Of a stretch of 43,327 nucleotides of DNA, positions 15,264 to 24,792 are shown one piece after another. The notes under the pieces were generated by a model, which was not told the DNA's origin, searched no databases, and worked only from the letters and a program-made list of their open reading frames with translations. The position numbers and the translations under genes are program-made. The stretch is taken from contig JAIDJJ010000163.1 in assembly GCA_029052265.1 (NCBI GenBank), positions 1 through 43,327 of the forward strand, given 5' to 3'. The stretch is from Muribaculaceae bacterium (GTDB lineage Bacteria; Bacteroidota; Bacteroidia; Bacteroidales; Muribaculaceae). Within the stretch, counting starts at the first letter, position 1; each line of letters starts with the position of its first letter.

Positions 15264-16028
15264 TTAATTGTTATTTAGTAGTCTTTCAAGGTTTGTTCGA
15301 ATATTCTTTAATTTGGATGAGGTTTGTTCAACAGGGGATTTAAGAAGTCCGCATATTATTTGAATCTGGCCTCCAAGATAAGTATTCTCCCAATCATCAT
15401 ACGAAGAATATCTTTGATACAGAGGGGATATTTTAAGATTATTCAGATGCTCGTTAGCTTTTTGGTTCCGAACTATTCCCCATTCCAAATCTTTTTCTAT
15501 TTGAGTCAAGCTTTCAACAAGACTTGCTATGTCCGACTTATAATTTTGAAGTAAAGGTAATCTGTTTTGATAACGCGTGTAGGCAGATGTACCTTTTGTG
15601 GAGAGGAACGCAGGAATGGCTATCTCTTCGATACTATATTCATCATAGGGAATATAAAGGAAATTTGATGCCATGCTGATAAGACGTCTTTGCAATGTAT
15701 CGTTTGAGGCTTCAAGACGTTTGATTGTGGTATTTTGCAAATCATCAATCTTGATATTCAAATTTGTTATTTCTCTGTCCTTTACTTCTATTTCTTGTTG
15801 AGATTCCCTTAACAGCCCTTTTAATGCCGAGTTGGCACCGATTAAAGAATCTATTTGGGCTGAATTTTCTGCTAATAATTTCACAATACCATCGGGAAGA
15901 TTAGCTTCAAGACCCTTTGAATTGCTTATGGTATCAGCATTCTCTTGTGAGTATATCTTTTGTGAGAATGCAAGGATGGTTAATATTAGTATAGCCAAAG
16001 GCTTCATTCTATTTATTTTAATCTCCAT
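15264..16028 (-). CDS. exported coiled-coil protein, unknown
   Basis: A 254-aa protein with a signal peptide (MKPLAILILTILAFSQKIYSQ) and a long coiled coil at about 58-115 (LLRESQQEIEVKDREITNLNIKIDD is part of it), followed by a helical C-terminal half. The start at 16028 overlaps the upstream gene by 11 bp; the internal ATG at 16007, directly at the signal peptide, is an equally good choice. Inferred to be periplasmic. No family recognised. Confidence 0.78.
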   Translation of the reverse strand: MEIKINRMKPLAILILTILAFSQKIYSQENADTISNSKGLEANLPDGIVKLLAENSAQIDSLIGANSALKGLLRESQQEIEVKDREITNLNIKIDDLQNTTIKRLEASNDTLQRRLISMASNFLYIPYDEYSIEEIAIPAFLSTKGTSAYTRYQNRLPLLQNYKSDIASLVESLTQIEKDLEWGIVRNQKANEHLNNLKISPLYQRYSSYDDWENTYLGGQIQIICGLLKSPVEQTSSKLKNIRTNLERLLNNN

Positions 16029-16872
16029 AATAATTCATTGCCGACGTTACCAAACTTATAGCTCTATTCTCTAAATCAGATATGTTTGGTTTATTCCCGC
16101 CATATATTTTTGTATTCTTATATTCTGTTATTGCATTATCAGCCCGGGGAATTAAGGTATTCATATAATAATCTTTTGTAATATCACTGTAATTACCCAA
16201 AGCATTCACAAGGTTACTCACATAGCCATAATGAGACCTGGCTATACGACTTGGGAGAATATCCAGAGCATTGACTAACGCAGTGTTATTTTTTAGATAT
16301 TCAGCCGTACTATAACTTTTAGCTTTTTGTATTCTTGATGAAGCATCATTTACTCCATTAAAGGATACGTTTTTAGAAAAACGTAAAGCTGTCCGATACA
16401 CCCCCACAATATTATTGATTTTATCTGCAGATGTGATAAAGTCTTCTGTAACGGCATTCTCTCCAGTTGTGAGTTTATCAGCCCTTAGGGATGAAAGCAT
16501 TGTCAACATTTCATTCAGTTTTTCTTCAGGCCACACAGATTTTTGAAGAAGATCAAAGCTGTAAGATTTAAGAACCTTTCCATAGCTTTCATCAATCCTC
16601 TTTCTATACTCATCGGAAACCTTAGAGTCTATTGCGTTCTCATTTAGGAAACGCCGGAGTCGATCATCCATCCGGACGTATGCTTCTTTGCTTTCAGAAA
16701 AATCTTTTATATTATCAAAAGACTTAGCTTCGGACTCAAGATTTATTGAATATTGATCTACTAATTCAAGATTTGAAGGAGGTGCGACTCGTGTTTTAGC
16801 AAACACGAGTACACCTGCTATAGCTCCGATTGAGAACAATACAAGGAGCAGTATTTTGAATGATGTCTTCAT
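16018..16872 (-). CDS. N-terminally membrane-anchored helical protein, unknown
   Basis: A 284-aa protein with one N-terminal helix (KILLLVLFSIGAIAGVLVFA) that may be an anchor or uncleaved signal, then an all-helical periplasmic domain. It starts 6 bp after the preceding gene and overlaps the next. No motifs recognised. The topology suggests a structural part bridging the inner membrane and periplasm. Confidence 0.78.
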   Translation of the reverse strand: MKTSFKILLLVLFSIGAIAGVLVFAKTRVAPPSNLELVDQYSINLESEAKSFDNIKDFSESKEAYVRMDDRLRRFLNENAIDSKVSDEYRKRIDESYGKVLKSYSFDLLQKSVWPEEKLNEMLTMLSSLRADKLTTGENAVTEDFITSADKINNIVGVYRTALRFSKNVSFNGVNDASSRIQKAKSYSTAEYLKNNTALVNALDILPSRIARSHYGYVSNLVNALGNYSDITKDYYMNTLIPRADNAITEYKNTKIYGGNKPNISDLENRAISLVTSAMNYYGD

Positions 16873-16878
16873 TACTTT

Positions 16879-18711
16879 TTACATTACGCTTCCGTTCGTT
16901 GGTTTTTCTTCGTTTTTAGAACCTCCATTGTCAAATGGCGTTCCTGTGCCAGCATCACTTTCCTTCCCTGGCTGTTCTATTGGCTTATTCAACTTGTCTA
17001 TGTATTTCGTCACAGTTATAGTATAGTCTCCATCTTGACAGAATCTTTTATAATGCATCTTTCTGTTTGCTTGTATTTTCTCACGATTTTCCCTAATCGC
17101 GTCAAGAACTTCATTAAACTTAGTAGAGTTTTGTAGTATAGATGCCCTGTTGAGTAGACTATCTATCTCATAAGTATTAAGTTCTTCAAACAAGTGTTCT
17201 AAATCAGGATAGAAATTCAACGAATCACGTTGCCATGTTCCGGACTCATTATCTAAGTAAGCAATGGCTTTCGATAATGATCTAAGGGCATCTTCTGATC
17301 CTGTAGATTGAGGGTTAGGGTCGCTTCCTGGATTAGGGGAAGTGTTCTCGATAGAAGACGAAGGAGTTTTATAAGAGCCTACCTTCTCTACTTTCAAGGG
17401 GGGCCAATTCAGTTGCCACTCGAATTTATGGGTATTAAACCATTCGTATAAAGCTACACACAGGAATATAACAATGAAGGTAGCAACAGCCATCAGAAAG
17501 CCGATAGCTCGTTGTTTGAGTACACCGAAGTTTGTATATCGGAGCACTCCGTCCTTTCTGTTATATCCTTTAATCGGACTGTTATAGTTATCGCCAGATA
17601 GATATTTGGAGTGTAGGTCCATCACGGCGGTATGACCACTTGCAAGTTCTATTTCCCAAGATTGAGTACGTTCAGCACGGTGAAGTTTCACAGTTATTTG
17701 CGTAGATGCATTGAGAAGATTGGGGTATCCTTCGGCAGGTTCATAACCATTAACAGAGATACAGACTTTGGATTGTCGGGCATCGTGTTCTGAGATTATC
17801 ATAGGTTGATGCCATTTAAGCTCTTCGTTATTTATAGTTATAGTTGCATCGCTTGTCAAATCTATATTTGAATCATGCGCAGCAATAACCTTAAAGAAGT
17901 CTCTTGAAATAGATTTCTTCCAATAAAATATAGGTACTCCGCAGATTTGATCGTTCTCTTCTACGCTATCCATGTATGGAATGTCTTCAAATCCGGTACG
18001 TTTGAAAACAAGGCTAATACGACTGGATTTATTTACTCGAACTGGCTTACTGAATAATGGGAACCCCGGGCTGTTAAAGTGGACAGTTACACCATTAGGA
18101 ATATCTTGTTTAACTGGTGGGCAGAAAACAAATGTTTCTACCAATATTTCATTTGTTAGATCTGCAAGATTATTGTCAACAATTTCCATGCTGTCATTAT
18201 CACTGATAAGGATAGCATGGTATTTGGAATAAATCGGCTGATAGCGTTTTTCTCCGATTATGTCTTTCAGAGGATAGAAGCCAACATTTCGTTTTGCAAA
18301 AATCTTCTCAACGGATGACGGCATATAAGCAGCGGATTCCGTTGTTCTGTAATCTTTAGCAAAGATTTGAGTAAGTCGTTCTACATTGCTTTTTGACGCA
18401 GAGAGCTCCTCCTTGACAACATCAATAATCTGAATTATCTCGGTGCCAGTTACTTCTATGTTGTTAGGAATGTAAATCCACGCAGCAGTGTTATCTCCGC
18501 CACGTCCGGATATCGAGCGCGCAATAGTTATGTATGCTCCATTTTCGCTGAAGCTCATAAACATTGCAAACTTAGATTCATCCTCAGAGTTATACAACTT
18601 AAGGATATCACGAATATCGACGACCTTTTTGGTCCAGTCTCCTTCGTTTACAGTTAGTCCTATAGAAGGACCTTCTTTGAACCGATAGATTCGGAATCCT
18701 ATTTTGTTCAT
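16879..18711 (-). CDS. single-TM protein with large cytosolic domain, unknown
   Basis: The 610-aa product has a ~400-residue N-terminal part rich in beta strands, one membrane helix at about 401-423 (RAIGFLMAVATFIVIFLCVALYEW), then a Pro/Ser linker (SSSIENTSPNPGSDPNPQS) and a helical C-terminal tail. It has no signal peptide, so the beta-rich part is probably cytosolic and the tail periplasmic. Its ATG overlaps the GTPase stop as ATGA. The N-terminal region has weak resemblance in layout to regulators that carry PEGA/FHA-like beta domains, but I cannot name it. Confidence 0.8.
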   Translation of the reverse strand: MNKIGFRIYRFKEGPSIGLTVNEGDWTKKVVDIRDILKLYNSEDESKFAMFMSFSENGAYITIARSISGRGGDNTAAWIYIPNNIEVTGTEIIQIIDVVKEELSASKSNVERLTQIFAKDYRTTESAAYMPSSVEKIFAKRNVGFYPLKDIIGEKRYQPIYSKYHAILISDNDSMEIVDNNLADLTNEILVETFVFCPPVKQDIPNGVTVHFNSPGFPLFSKPVRVNKSSRISLVFKRTGFEDIPYMDSVEENDQICGVPIFYWKKSISRDFFKVIAAHDSNIDLTSDATITINNEELKWHQPMIISEHDARQSKVCISVNGYEPAEGYPNLLNASTQITVKLHRAERTQSWEIELASGHTAVMDLHSKYLSGDNYNSPIKGYNRKDGVLRYTNFGVLKQRAIGFLMAVATFIVIFLCVALYEWFNTHKFEWQLNWPPLKVEKVGSYKTPSSSIENTSPNPGSDPNPQSTGSEDALRSLSKAIAYLDNESGTWQRDSLNFYPDLEHLFEELNTYEIDSLLNRASILQNSTKFNEVLDAIRENREKIQANRKMHYKRFCQDGDYTITVTKYIDKLNKPIEQPGKESDAGTGTPFDNGGSKNEEKPTNGSVM

Positions 18712-20321
18712 CGCTTGAATATGTTTAGTACTTTTTGAAGTTTTCCGTTCTTAAATCCTTTGGAACGAATTAACAGTTTTTTTACCACATTGGCAGCTGG
18801 GGCTTCATTGAACAAGCAGTAATCTTGGAAACATACTTCTCCTAAAGAGAAGGGTATTCTCTCAACTTTACCACCGTTTATCTCATGGTCTCGGCAGATT
18901 TTTTCCAGCCCCTGATAGAAGCCCTTATAGTTGTTTTCAATGTAGTCTGTTAAAACTCTTACAAGATCCTGACCAGTGACCCCCGTTTTATCCACTTTAG
19001 TTAGCATTAAGTAGATTGCGTCTGTTTCAGTCTGGAATATCTTCGTACGTTCGATATAGCGTAATGCTGCATCCAAGTATTCCGTTTGACTTAAACCTTC
19101 ATATTTGCGATCCTCTCCTCCGTACTCAAGGACAAAAAAGTGGATTTTGCGGTTGACGGTACGATTGTCAACAAGTACATTGGTTAATGTGTCAAGAGCC
19201 TTTATCTCATCATCTGCCATTTCTTCTCCAGCATCAGATTTATACATGCATCGAACTAACTCTCCGGCTAAATCGATACAAGTTATTGGGTGTGAAGCTC
19301 CATTCTCATCTTCCAAATCGAATCCCATCTCGTATGTAGAATAGATAGAATTGCCTTCTGGAAGGGTTCCAACTTTCCCATCTGACTTGAACAATTGAGA
19401 GAGTCGAGTCATATATCCGTAGCCCTGGCAATCGGGATCCTTAGACATGCTGCGTGCAACAGATCCGTTATTTGCTACGCTCAGAACGGCACCCAATGCG
19501 CAACTCTTACCAGAGGATGGGATCCCCCAAAAATAGATTTCGGTTGAAACCTTGTTGATCTTTTGAAGATCTTTGGTTGATCCAAAGCGCTGCTTGGATT
19601 CTCCTTTGGCTAAATGCTGAATGAAGCGTTTATCTATTCCAATCTTAAGAAAATCGGAATATTCAAGATATCCATCATTGATGAGTTTCTTCAGGACTGA
19701 TGCTCTCAGTAGGTTGTTATCTTTCTTGATAACTGCGAGCAAATCATTCTGAGAAATCTTCTTACGCTTAAGGCGGTTACTAATTTCATTTACTATTTCC
19801 GCATCAGGATCGTTGACATCTTTATCAGTCTGGATAGCGTGAATCCGATCGATTAAAGCGTTAATATCAAAACCGAGAAACTCCTCTTCTTGAATAGCAT
19901 TAATCAATCTCCTTGCTTCCATACAGTGTGAATCTGTGGGATTTTCCTGTATGAAATTTCGTAATGCTGAAATGTCATTTTTGTCAATCGAGTCCCATAA
20001 GCCCTGACGAGCATTATTTGCAGTTTCACGTTGAATGTTGACAATAGCCGTGCGAGCGTCTTCAGCGTGATGACTGTCGGGGTATGTTTTAAGGAAGTTA
20101 AGGAAGGCTTCCTCTGTGTTTATTCTTTTAGCATCCTGCCAGTCATCGTCCTCTGATCCGGCAAGCATACGCTGGACTTCCTTCCTTATTGATGCAGGAA
20201 AGTATCCGTCTGTTTCGTCACACAATTCGTTGAATGTCACAATGCCGTCCTTGATATACTGTACAAGTTCGACAGCGGAATATTCTTCAATATTGTCGAT
20301 AATTGCTTGTTTACTTGGCAT
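18708..20321 (-). CDS. P-loop GTPase with helical repeats (double-GTPase-like)
   Basis: A 537-aa cytosolic NTPase. Residues 1-54 (IIDNIEEYSAVELVQYIKDG) form a module shared with the adjacent DUF805 protein. At 61-96 and 109-143 are two helical repeats (WDSIDKNDISALRNFIQENP) like those in the exported barrel protein. The NTPase domain has Walker A GIPSSGKS (266-273), a G3/Walker B segment TCIDLAGE (347-354) and TKVD (441-444), the NKxD-type guanine-specificity motif. This arrangement resembles the DO-GTPases described in NTP-dependent conflict systems (from memory; not checked). It overlaps the downstream gene by 4 bp. Likely a regulatory switch or motor of the complex. Confidence 0.83.
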   Translation of the reverse strand: MPSKQAIIDNIEEYSAVELVQYIKDGIVTFNELCDETDGYFPASIRKEVQRMLAGSEDDDWQDAKRINTEEAFLNFLKTYPDSHHAEDARTAIVNIQRETANNARQGLWDSIDKNDISALRNFIQENPTDSHCMEARRLINAIQEEEFLGFDINALIDRIHAIQTDKDVNDPDAEIVNEISNRLKRKKISQNDLLAVIKKDNNLLRASVLKKLINDGYLEYSDFLKIGIDKRFIQHLAKGESKQRFGSTKDLQKINKVSTEIYFWGIPSSGKSCALGAVLSVANNGSVARSMSKDPDCQGYGYMTRLSQLFKSDGKVGTLPEGNSIYSTYEMGFDLEDENGASHPITCIDLAGELVRCMYKSDAGEEMADDEIKALDTLTNVLVDNRTVNRKIHFFVLEYGGEDRKYEGLSQTEYLDAALRYIERTKIFQTETDAIYLMLTKVDKTGVTGQDLVRVLTDYIENNYKGFYQGLEKICRDHEINGGKVERIPFSLGEVCFQDYCLFNEAPAANVVKKLLIRSKGFKNGKLQKVLNIFKR

Positions 20322-20334
20322 ATATTTGTGTTAT

Positions 20335-21017
20335 TTATTCTTTGGGATTTGTTCCATAATCATTTATGCCGTCCTCGCTTCCACCGAATATCCTGACAAG
20401 AAAATAAAAGGGTATGATTTGATACCAGCCTGAATTACCTCTGTCATGACATCTTTTGCACCCTGAGCCCACAGGAACCAATAAGCCGGGACTATCGTAA
20501 GGATAATAAATAGCGCGAGCACTGGATTAACATCATTCATTTCTGTAACGGCTACAAATCCAAGATACCATGCTAAAAATATGATATATGATAGCCCAAA
20601 TTCGGTTCTCCGTATTCTTCCCTTGAAGGAAAAGACACGTTTAAACATTCCTTTATTATCCAAAATCTCAGAATCTATTTCTGTACTTTGAGAAGATAAA
20701 ACTGGTGTAATAACTGGAATAGATGGAATATCTGTTTCGGTAGGAGTAGCCGCAATAGCTTGTTCTTCTAAATTCTCATTAACCGACGGCGGGATTCCTT
20801 CAGTAAACTCTTCAGAAGACTCTGTTACTGGACCAGTAACATTTATCTCGACAGATTCACAAGCCATTTGCTCTTCAATCTTTTTTTTCATCAAAGGAGT
20901 CAGCTTACCTTTTTTGCTCAGTTCGTACATAGAAACCTCTCCACACTTTATGGCGTGGACTATCTCAGACGCACTATACTCCCGAAGGTTGTTTATTATT
21001 TGTTCTTTTGTTGACAT
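20335..21017 (-). pseudogene. DUF805 membrane protein with single-base frameshift
   Basis: From ATG 21017 the frame has an N-terminal module (IINNLREYSASEIVHAIKCG) matching that of the GTPase, a Pro/Glu-rich linker, then a DUF805 domain (FSFKGRIRRTEFGLSY, helices at FLAWYLGFVAV and ALFIILTIVPAYWFLWA). In the given frame it goes off after AQGAK and stops at 20364. Adding one A to the run at 20454-20457 restores the DUF805 hallmarks RCHDRGNSGWYQIIPF and DYGTNP and a stop at 20335, 13 bp before the GTPase start. The restored protein is 227 aa. So the gene carries a -1 frameshift, or the assembly has an error here. Confidence 0.85.
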
Positions 21018-21018
21018 T

Positions 21019-22071
21019 TTAAAACGAGGGATAGTCGTTGTTTTCTTCAAAATTTAATGATGGGGCTTCCTCAGTCGAATCACCGTAAGATTCTTCTGGT
21101 GATGTCTTACGTGGTTTTGTAGCTTTTACTTTTGTATGCTTAGTTTTACTTTCGGATCCCATTAATCTATAGACATTTCTTGTATGTCTATCTTGGAGGA
21201 AATATGGGAATAAAAGCATAAAGTATATGATCAATCCGTAAACAATTGCTCCTAATGTTGGGAACTTTTGATTGGTAAATGAAGACGTAAGGCTATCAAT
21301 ACCAACAATGGCGTTCTTCGCCCCATTACTCTGAAAATGGTCAACTGTGCCGGTTATTGACTCATTTGACATCTCTTTCGCGGAAAAAGATTTTAATTGA
21401 TTCTCCCAGTTACCTAAAGCTGCTTTTATCTCTTGAGTATTACCCAAAAGAAAGACGTTCCAGGTACTTGCACCTTGGTCTGCATCATCAATCCATTTGT
21501 TAGCAACTGTCTTTAACGAATCGTAATTTTGAGACAATAACTGAAGTCTGAGTGTCTCCACCATATTGTCTCTTTGTATAGTTGCCTTAGAATCCTCAAA
21601 ACCTGCGTTTTTAAATGCCTGCGGATTTGAACTTTTATTTATAATTATTCGTGTCAGATTATTCTGGTATGTTTCTATTCTTTGATTTGAATATTCTTCA
21701 TAGTCTGTGAACAGTTGCTTTGAACTGTTTATGGATTTTTTAAAGGTTTCAACAATCTCTTCATTCTGACTCCTAACGGTCCAGAAGTGAGACATTGAAA
21801 TCATGCCTGCAATAAAGACAATGGGAGAACCAAAGATAAAAATTCGTTCCCATATTATTTTTCGTCTCATTTTGACACATGATGCCTTCATTTGTTGGGC
21901 TCCGATAAAAAAGATTATGAAGACAATATCAGTTATACCCATACCAATTAAGGCAAAGGTAAAATTACCGTTTGTCAGATATGTAAATCCGACAAAAGAT
22001 ATATAACTTACTGCAATCAGGGCCAAGAATGCTATTATATGACCCCAAGAAAATTGAAGTTTTTCGTTCAT
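21019..22071 (-). CDS. four-TM protein with large extracytoplasmic loop, unknown
   Basis: The 350-aa product has membrane helices at about 11-31, 37-57 and 77-97, a ~165-residue helical loop (98-265), and a fourth helix at about 267-288, followed by a Lys-rich cytoplasmic tail. The start codon shares one base with the protease stop (TAATG), and its own stop is 1 bp from the DUF805 start. The layout resembles ligand-sensing or scaffold membrane proteins; no family recognised. Confidence 0.8.
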   Translation of the reverse strand: MNEKLQFSWGHIIAFLALIAVSYISFVGFTYLTNGNFTFALIGMGITDIVFIIFFIGAQQMKASCVKMRRKIIWERIFIFGSPIVFIAGMISMSHFWTVRSQNEEIVETFKKSINSSKQLFTDYEEYSNQRIETYQNNLTRIIINKSSNPQAFKNAGFEDSKATIQRDNMVETLRLQLLSQNYDSLKTVANKWIDDADQGASTWNVFLLGNTQEIKAALGNWENQLKSFSAKEMSNESITGTVDHFQSNGAKNAIVGIDSLTSSFTNQKFPTLGAIVYGLIIYFMLLFPYFLQDRHTRNVYRLMGSESKTKHTKVKATKPRKTSPEESYGDSTEEAPSLNFEENNDYPSF

Positions 22072-24791
22072 TATTTTTTATTTTCAGGCAGCTGTCCTTC
22101 CAGCTCGGAAATTTTTTGTTTATAAATAGCAATCAGGCGGCGTATTGCGTCATAATCACTCTCGTTCTCAGTAACCGGAGCCGTCACATTGCCAACAGGA
22201 GATGGATCAACTATCACATTATTTTCTCCCGTTATGGCAACTATCGCAGTTGCTGGATCTGACCATGATGAAGGTGCATCACCATTAGAAGAATTAATTG
22301 CAGTCTCTGGTACAGGGCGCATTGTCCTTGTTGTCGGTGCCGAAAAATCACCTTTCTTCACAGCATCAAGTGCGAGATTAACCTGCACCATGGGGGGCAT
22401 ATTACCATAGACATCGCATCCGGTCTTATACAAGACATTTCTTGCTTGCTCCACTGTCAAATCTTTTTTTATAGACTTCATCAAAGCGACTGTACCTGAT
22501 ACAATTGGTGCAGCCATACTTGTACCGTCGCAACTCCTAAAGTCTTTATTCGGGAAAGAAGAATAAATCTCCTTACCGGGAGCTGATATGTCGGTACATG
22601 GACCATAATTTGTGAAATCCGTTGGATATAGTTTCTGGTCAACTGCTCCTACAGTAATGGCAACAGCCGATCGATTCTCTGGCGGAATACTTGAAAGGAT
22701 GTCATCGTTACCAGCCGCAAACACCAATATAGTTTTCTTATCTGATGCGAGCTTACAAACTCTATTCCAGAGTTTCTCCACGTTCTTGAATTGAGTCTGG
22801 GCAATCTGATTCTGTAATTCTACCGGCAGTTGGTTAAGTCCTTGGAATGATGGTCCGATAGAAATATTTACAACATCTGCTCCCTTATGGACAGAATACA
22901 TAACCCCACTGACTAAGGCAGACAGCGGACACATATTATTGTCTATGACCTGTACTGGCATTAGCATACAATCCGGTGCAATTCCCGCAGCTCCTTGATT
23001 CTGATAATCAAGAGAGCCAACCGCCAACCCAGCGGTATGCGTTCCATGACCTTCACCTTTGCTTAAGACATTATTTTGAGTATAAACATTATATGCGTTT
23101 ACAATGCGGTCCTTAAACATCGGATGTGAAGCGTCAATGCCATCATCAACAACAGCTACCGTTATAGCTGGACTCCCCTTACTTATCGTCCATCCCTCTC
23201 TCGCTTTTACTGCGTTCAAGTGCCATCCGGGTGACGATGCTGACGTTGTGCTGAGATGGCCATTTAATTCATATATTTCCTCATCAAATACAATGAATTT
23301 GTGATTGGGTATTTTGGAATTTATCGTGCGTCTTATCTCATCTCTTTCATTCTCAGGTATCTGAATTAATAGAGATTTTACATCTCGGTCAAATCCGATG
23401 ATGGAATATTGATCATCGGGATAAGCCTTTTTGAAGTCGGCTGCCAGTGCGTCAACATTGTCATTCTCATTTTCAAGAAACAGAAACAGTCGGTTGGCGA
23501 TTACTGGTGGAACACCCGTTTCTCTTTCTATCGGGGGCATTTGTCCATCTTCGTTTCTTATCGGCGCGACAATAGACGGGTCATCCGGTAATTTGCCATC
23601 ATGTAATGATATTGGATTAGCAACTCCATTATCATCAATGGTGTCACCGGTTGCGGTCACAATTCTATCGGGCTCCTCAACTCCGTTTACTGAGCGTGTA
23701 CAACCATGGCAATCCTTGAATAGCCACGAGAAAAGAAGTAGCAATAATAAGACCAATAATGTCCATAATAGCCATTTAAGACATCCACTGCCAGTGAGCC
23801 ACAACCACAGTCTCTTATACCATGGCAAGTTCCTTTCATATATTGCATTAAAGGTCGTATTCCCCTTGACCAATGAGTCAATAGGATTGTTGTCCCAACC
23901 CTTAAAGGTATAGCCTTTATTCGGTGTCACATTGGGGATGTCGCTTGCCTGAAGTCTGGAACCTAAGGTTTTAGTAATCTCCGGATTACCGTTTAATTTA
24001 CCATTCTCGCCAGCATTAAAGCGACAAGTCGCAGCTTGTACGCGAGGAGATATCGGTGGCACAGGAGGCATAACCGGAGAGACTTCAACTTTGTCATATT
24101 TTGCAACAAATGTCATATCAGAGGTCACTTTTATCCCGTATGGATTCGGCTCCCATCCGGTAAAAGTATAACCATCAGATGGTGAAACAACAGGAATATC
24201 ATTAGAAGATATTTCTGTTCCTTCAGGAAGTGAAATATGACTACTAAGTTTTGATGAGAGAACCCCATGTTCTCCTACATCAAATGTCAGCTTGTGCTTT
24301 GTAACAGAAGGAGATTCATGAACAAGTTCGCCTTTGCTAATATGTTTACGAGTATCTGGTGTCATACCCCATGCAACAACAAAGACTTTATCATCACAAC
24401 AGAATATGAAATCATCATCGATATATCGCAATGCACAAGCCATGACTTGTAGCTCCTCTCCAGAAAGATTATTAACAACCTCCCGATAGTGAGCTATGGT
24501 CTCATCCTTTATTGACTGATATTTGGTATGTCTTTCACCTTGTAAACTATTGAGTGTTTCAGGGGTCTCGCTCCACTCATCAATATACCAATTTACCGCA
24601 TCATCATTTACTGAATAATCCGGTGCTGCCAAGAAATGAGTGAATCGAGGATTGACATATTTCTTAATGATGCTATAAACGCTATCATATCGTTTATAAA
24701 GAGGGTCACGTCCTATGCCCTGATAATCTGTGAAATCACAGATCTCAGTGCTTCCCACTTTGCGTTTTCCTATAAAAGTATGATTGTCCAT
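22071..24791 (-). CDS. membrane-anchored subtilisin (S8) with SrfA-like N-terminus and InlB-type repeats
   Basis: A 906-aa protein. Residues about 1-150 resemble, from memory, the N-terminal part of SrfA-type proteins (FLAAPDY..., NWY..., VFVVAWGM). Two Listeria/Bacteroides-type repeats follow (about 169-234 and 256-319, ending GYTFTGWEPNP and GYTFKGWDNNP). One membrane helix lies at about 340-356. The subtilisin domain has its full triad: Asp549 in VAVVDDG, His582 in GHGTHTAG, Ser758 in GTSMAAP, plus oxyanion Asn695 in AAGND. A helical C-terminal tail follows. ATG 24791 is 1 bp after the preceding stop; a start 11 codons earlier is possible. With no signal peptide, the two halves should lie on opposite membrane sides. 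Expected role: proteolytic processing or effector release. Confidence 0.88.
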   Translation of the reverse strand: MDNHTFIGKRKVGSTEICDFTDYQGIGRDPLYKRYDSVYSIIKKYVNPRFTHFLAAPDYSVNDDAVNWYIDEWSETPETLNSLQGERHTKYQSIKDETIAHYREVVNNLSGEELQVMACALRYIDDDFIFCCDDKVFVVAWGMTPDTRKHISKGELVHESPSVTKHKLTFDVGEHGVLSSKLSSHISLPEGTEISSNDIPVVSPSDGYTFTGWEPNPYGIKVTSDMTFVAKYDKVEVSPVMPPVPPISPRVQAATCRFNAGENGKLNGNPEITKTLGSRLQASDIPNVTPNKGYTFKGWDNNPIDSLVKGNTTFNAIYERNLPWYKRLWLWLTGSGCLKWLLWTLLVLLLLLLFSWLFKDCHGCTRSVNGVEEPDRIVTATGDTIDDNGVANPISLHDGKLPDDPSIVAPIRNEDGQMPPIERETGVPPVIANRLFLFLENENDNVDALAADFKKAYPDDQYSIIGFDRDVKSLLIQIPENERDEIRRTINSKIPNHKFIVFDEEIYELNGHLSTTSASSPGWHLNAVKAREGWTISKGSPAITVAVVDDGIDASHPMFKDRIVNAYNVYTQNNVLSKGEGHGTHTAGLAVGSLDYQNQGAAGIAPDCMLMPVQVIDNNMCPLSALVSGVMYSVHKGADVVNISIGPSFQGLNQLPVELQNQIAQTQFKNVEKLWNRVCKLASDKKTILVFAAGNDDILSSIPPENRSAVAITVGAVDQKLYPTDFTNYGPCTDISAPGKEIYSSFPNKDFRSCDGTSMAAPIVSGTVALMKSIKKDLTVEQARNVLYKTGCDVYGNMPPMVQVNLALDAVKKGDFSAPTTRTMRPVPETAINSSNGDAPSSWSDPATAIVAITGENNVIVDPSPVGNVTAPVTENESDYDAIRRLIAIYKQKISELEGQLPENKK

Positions 24792-24792
24792 A

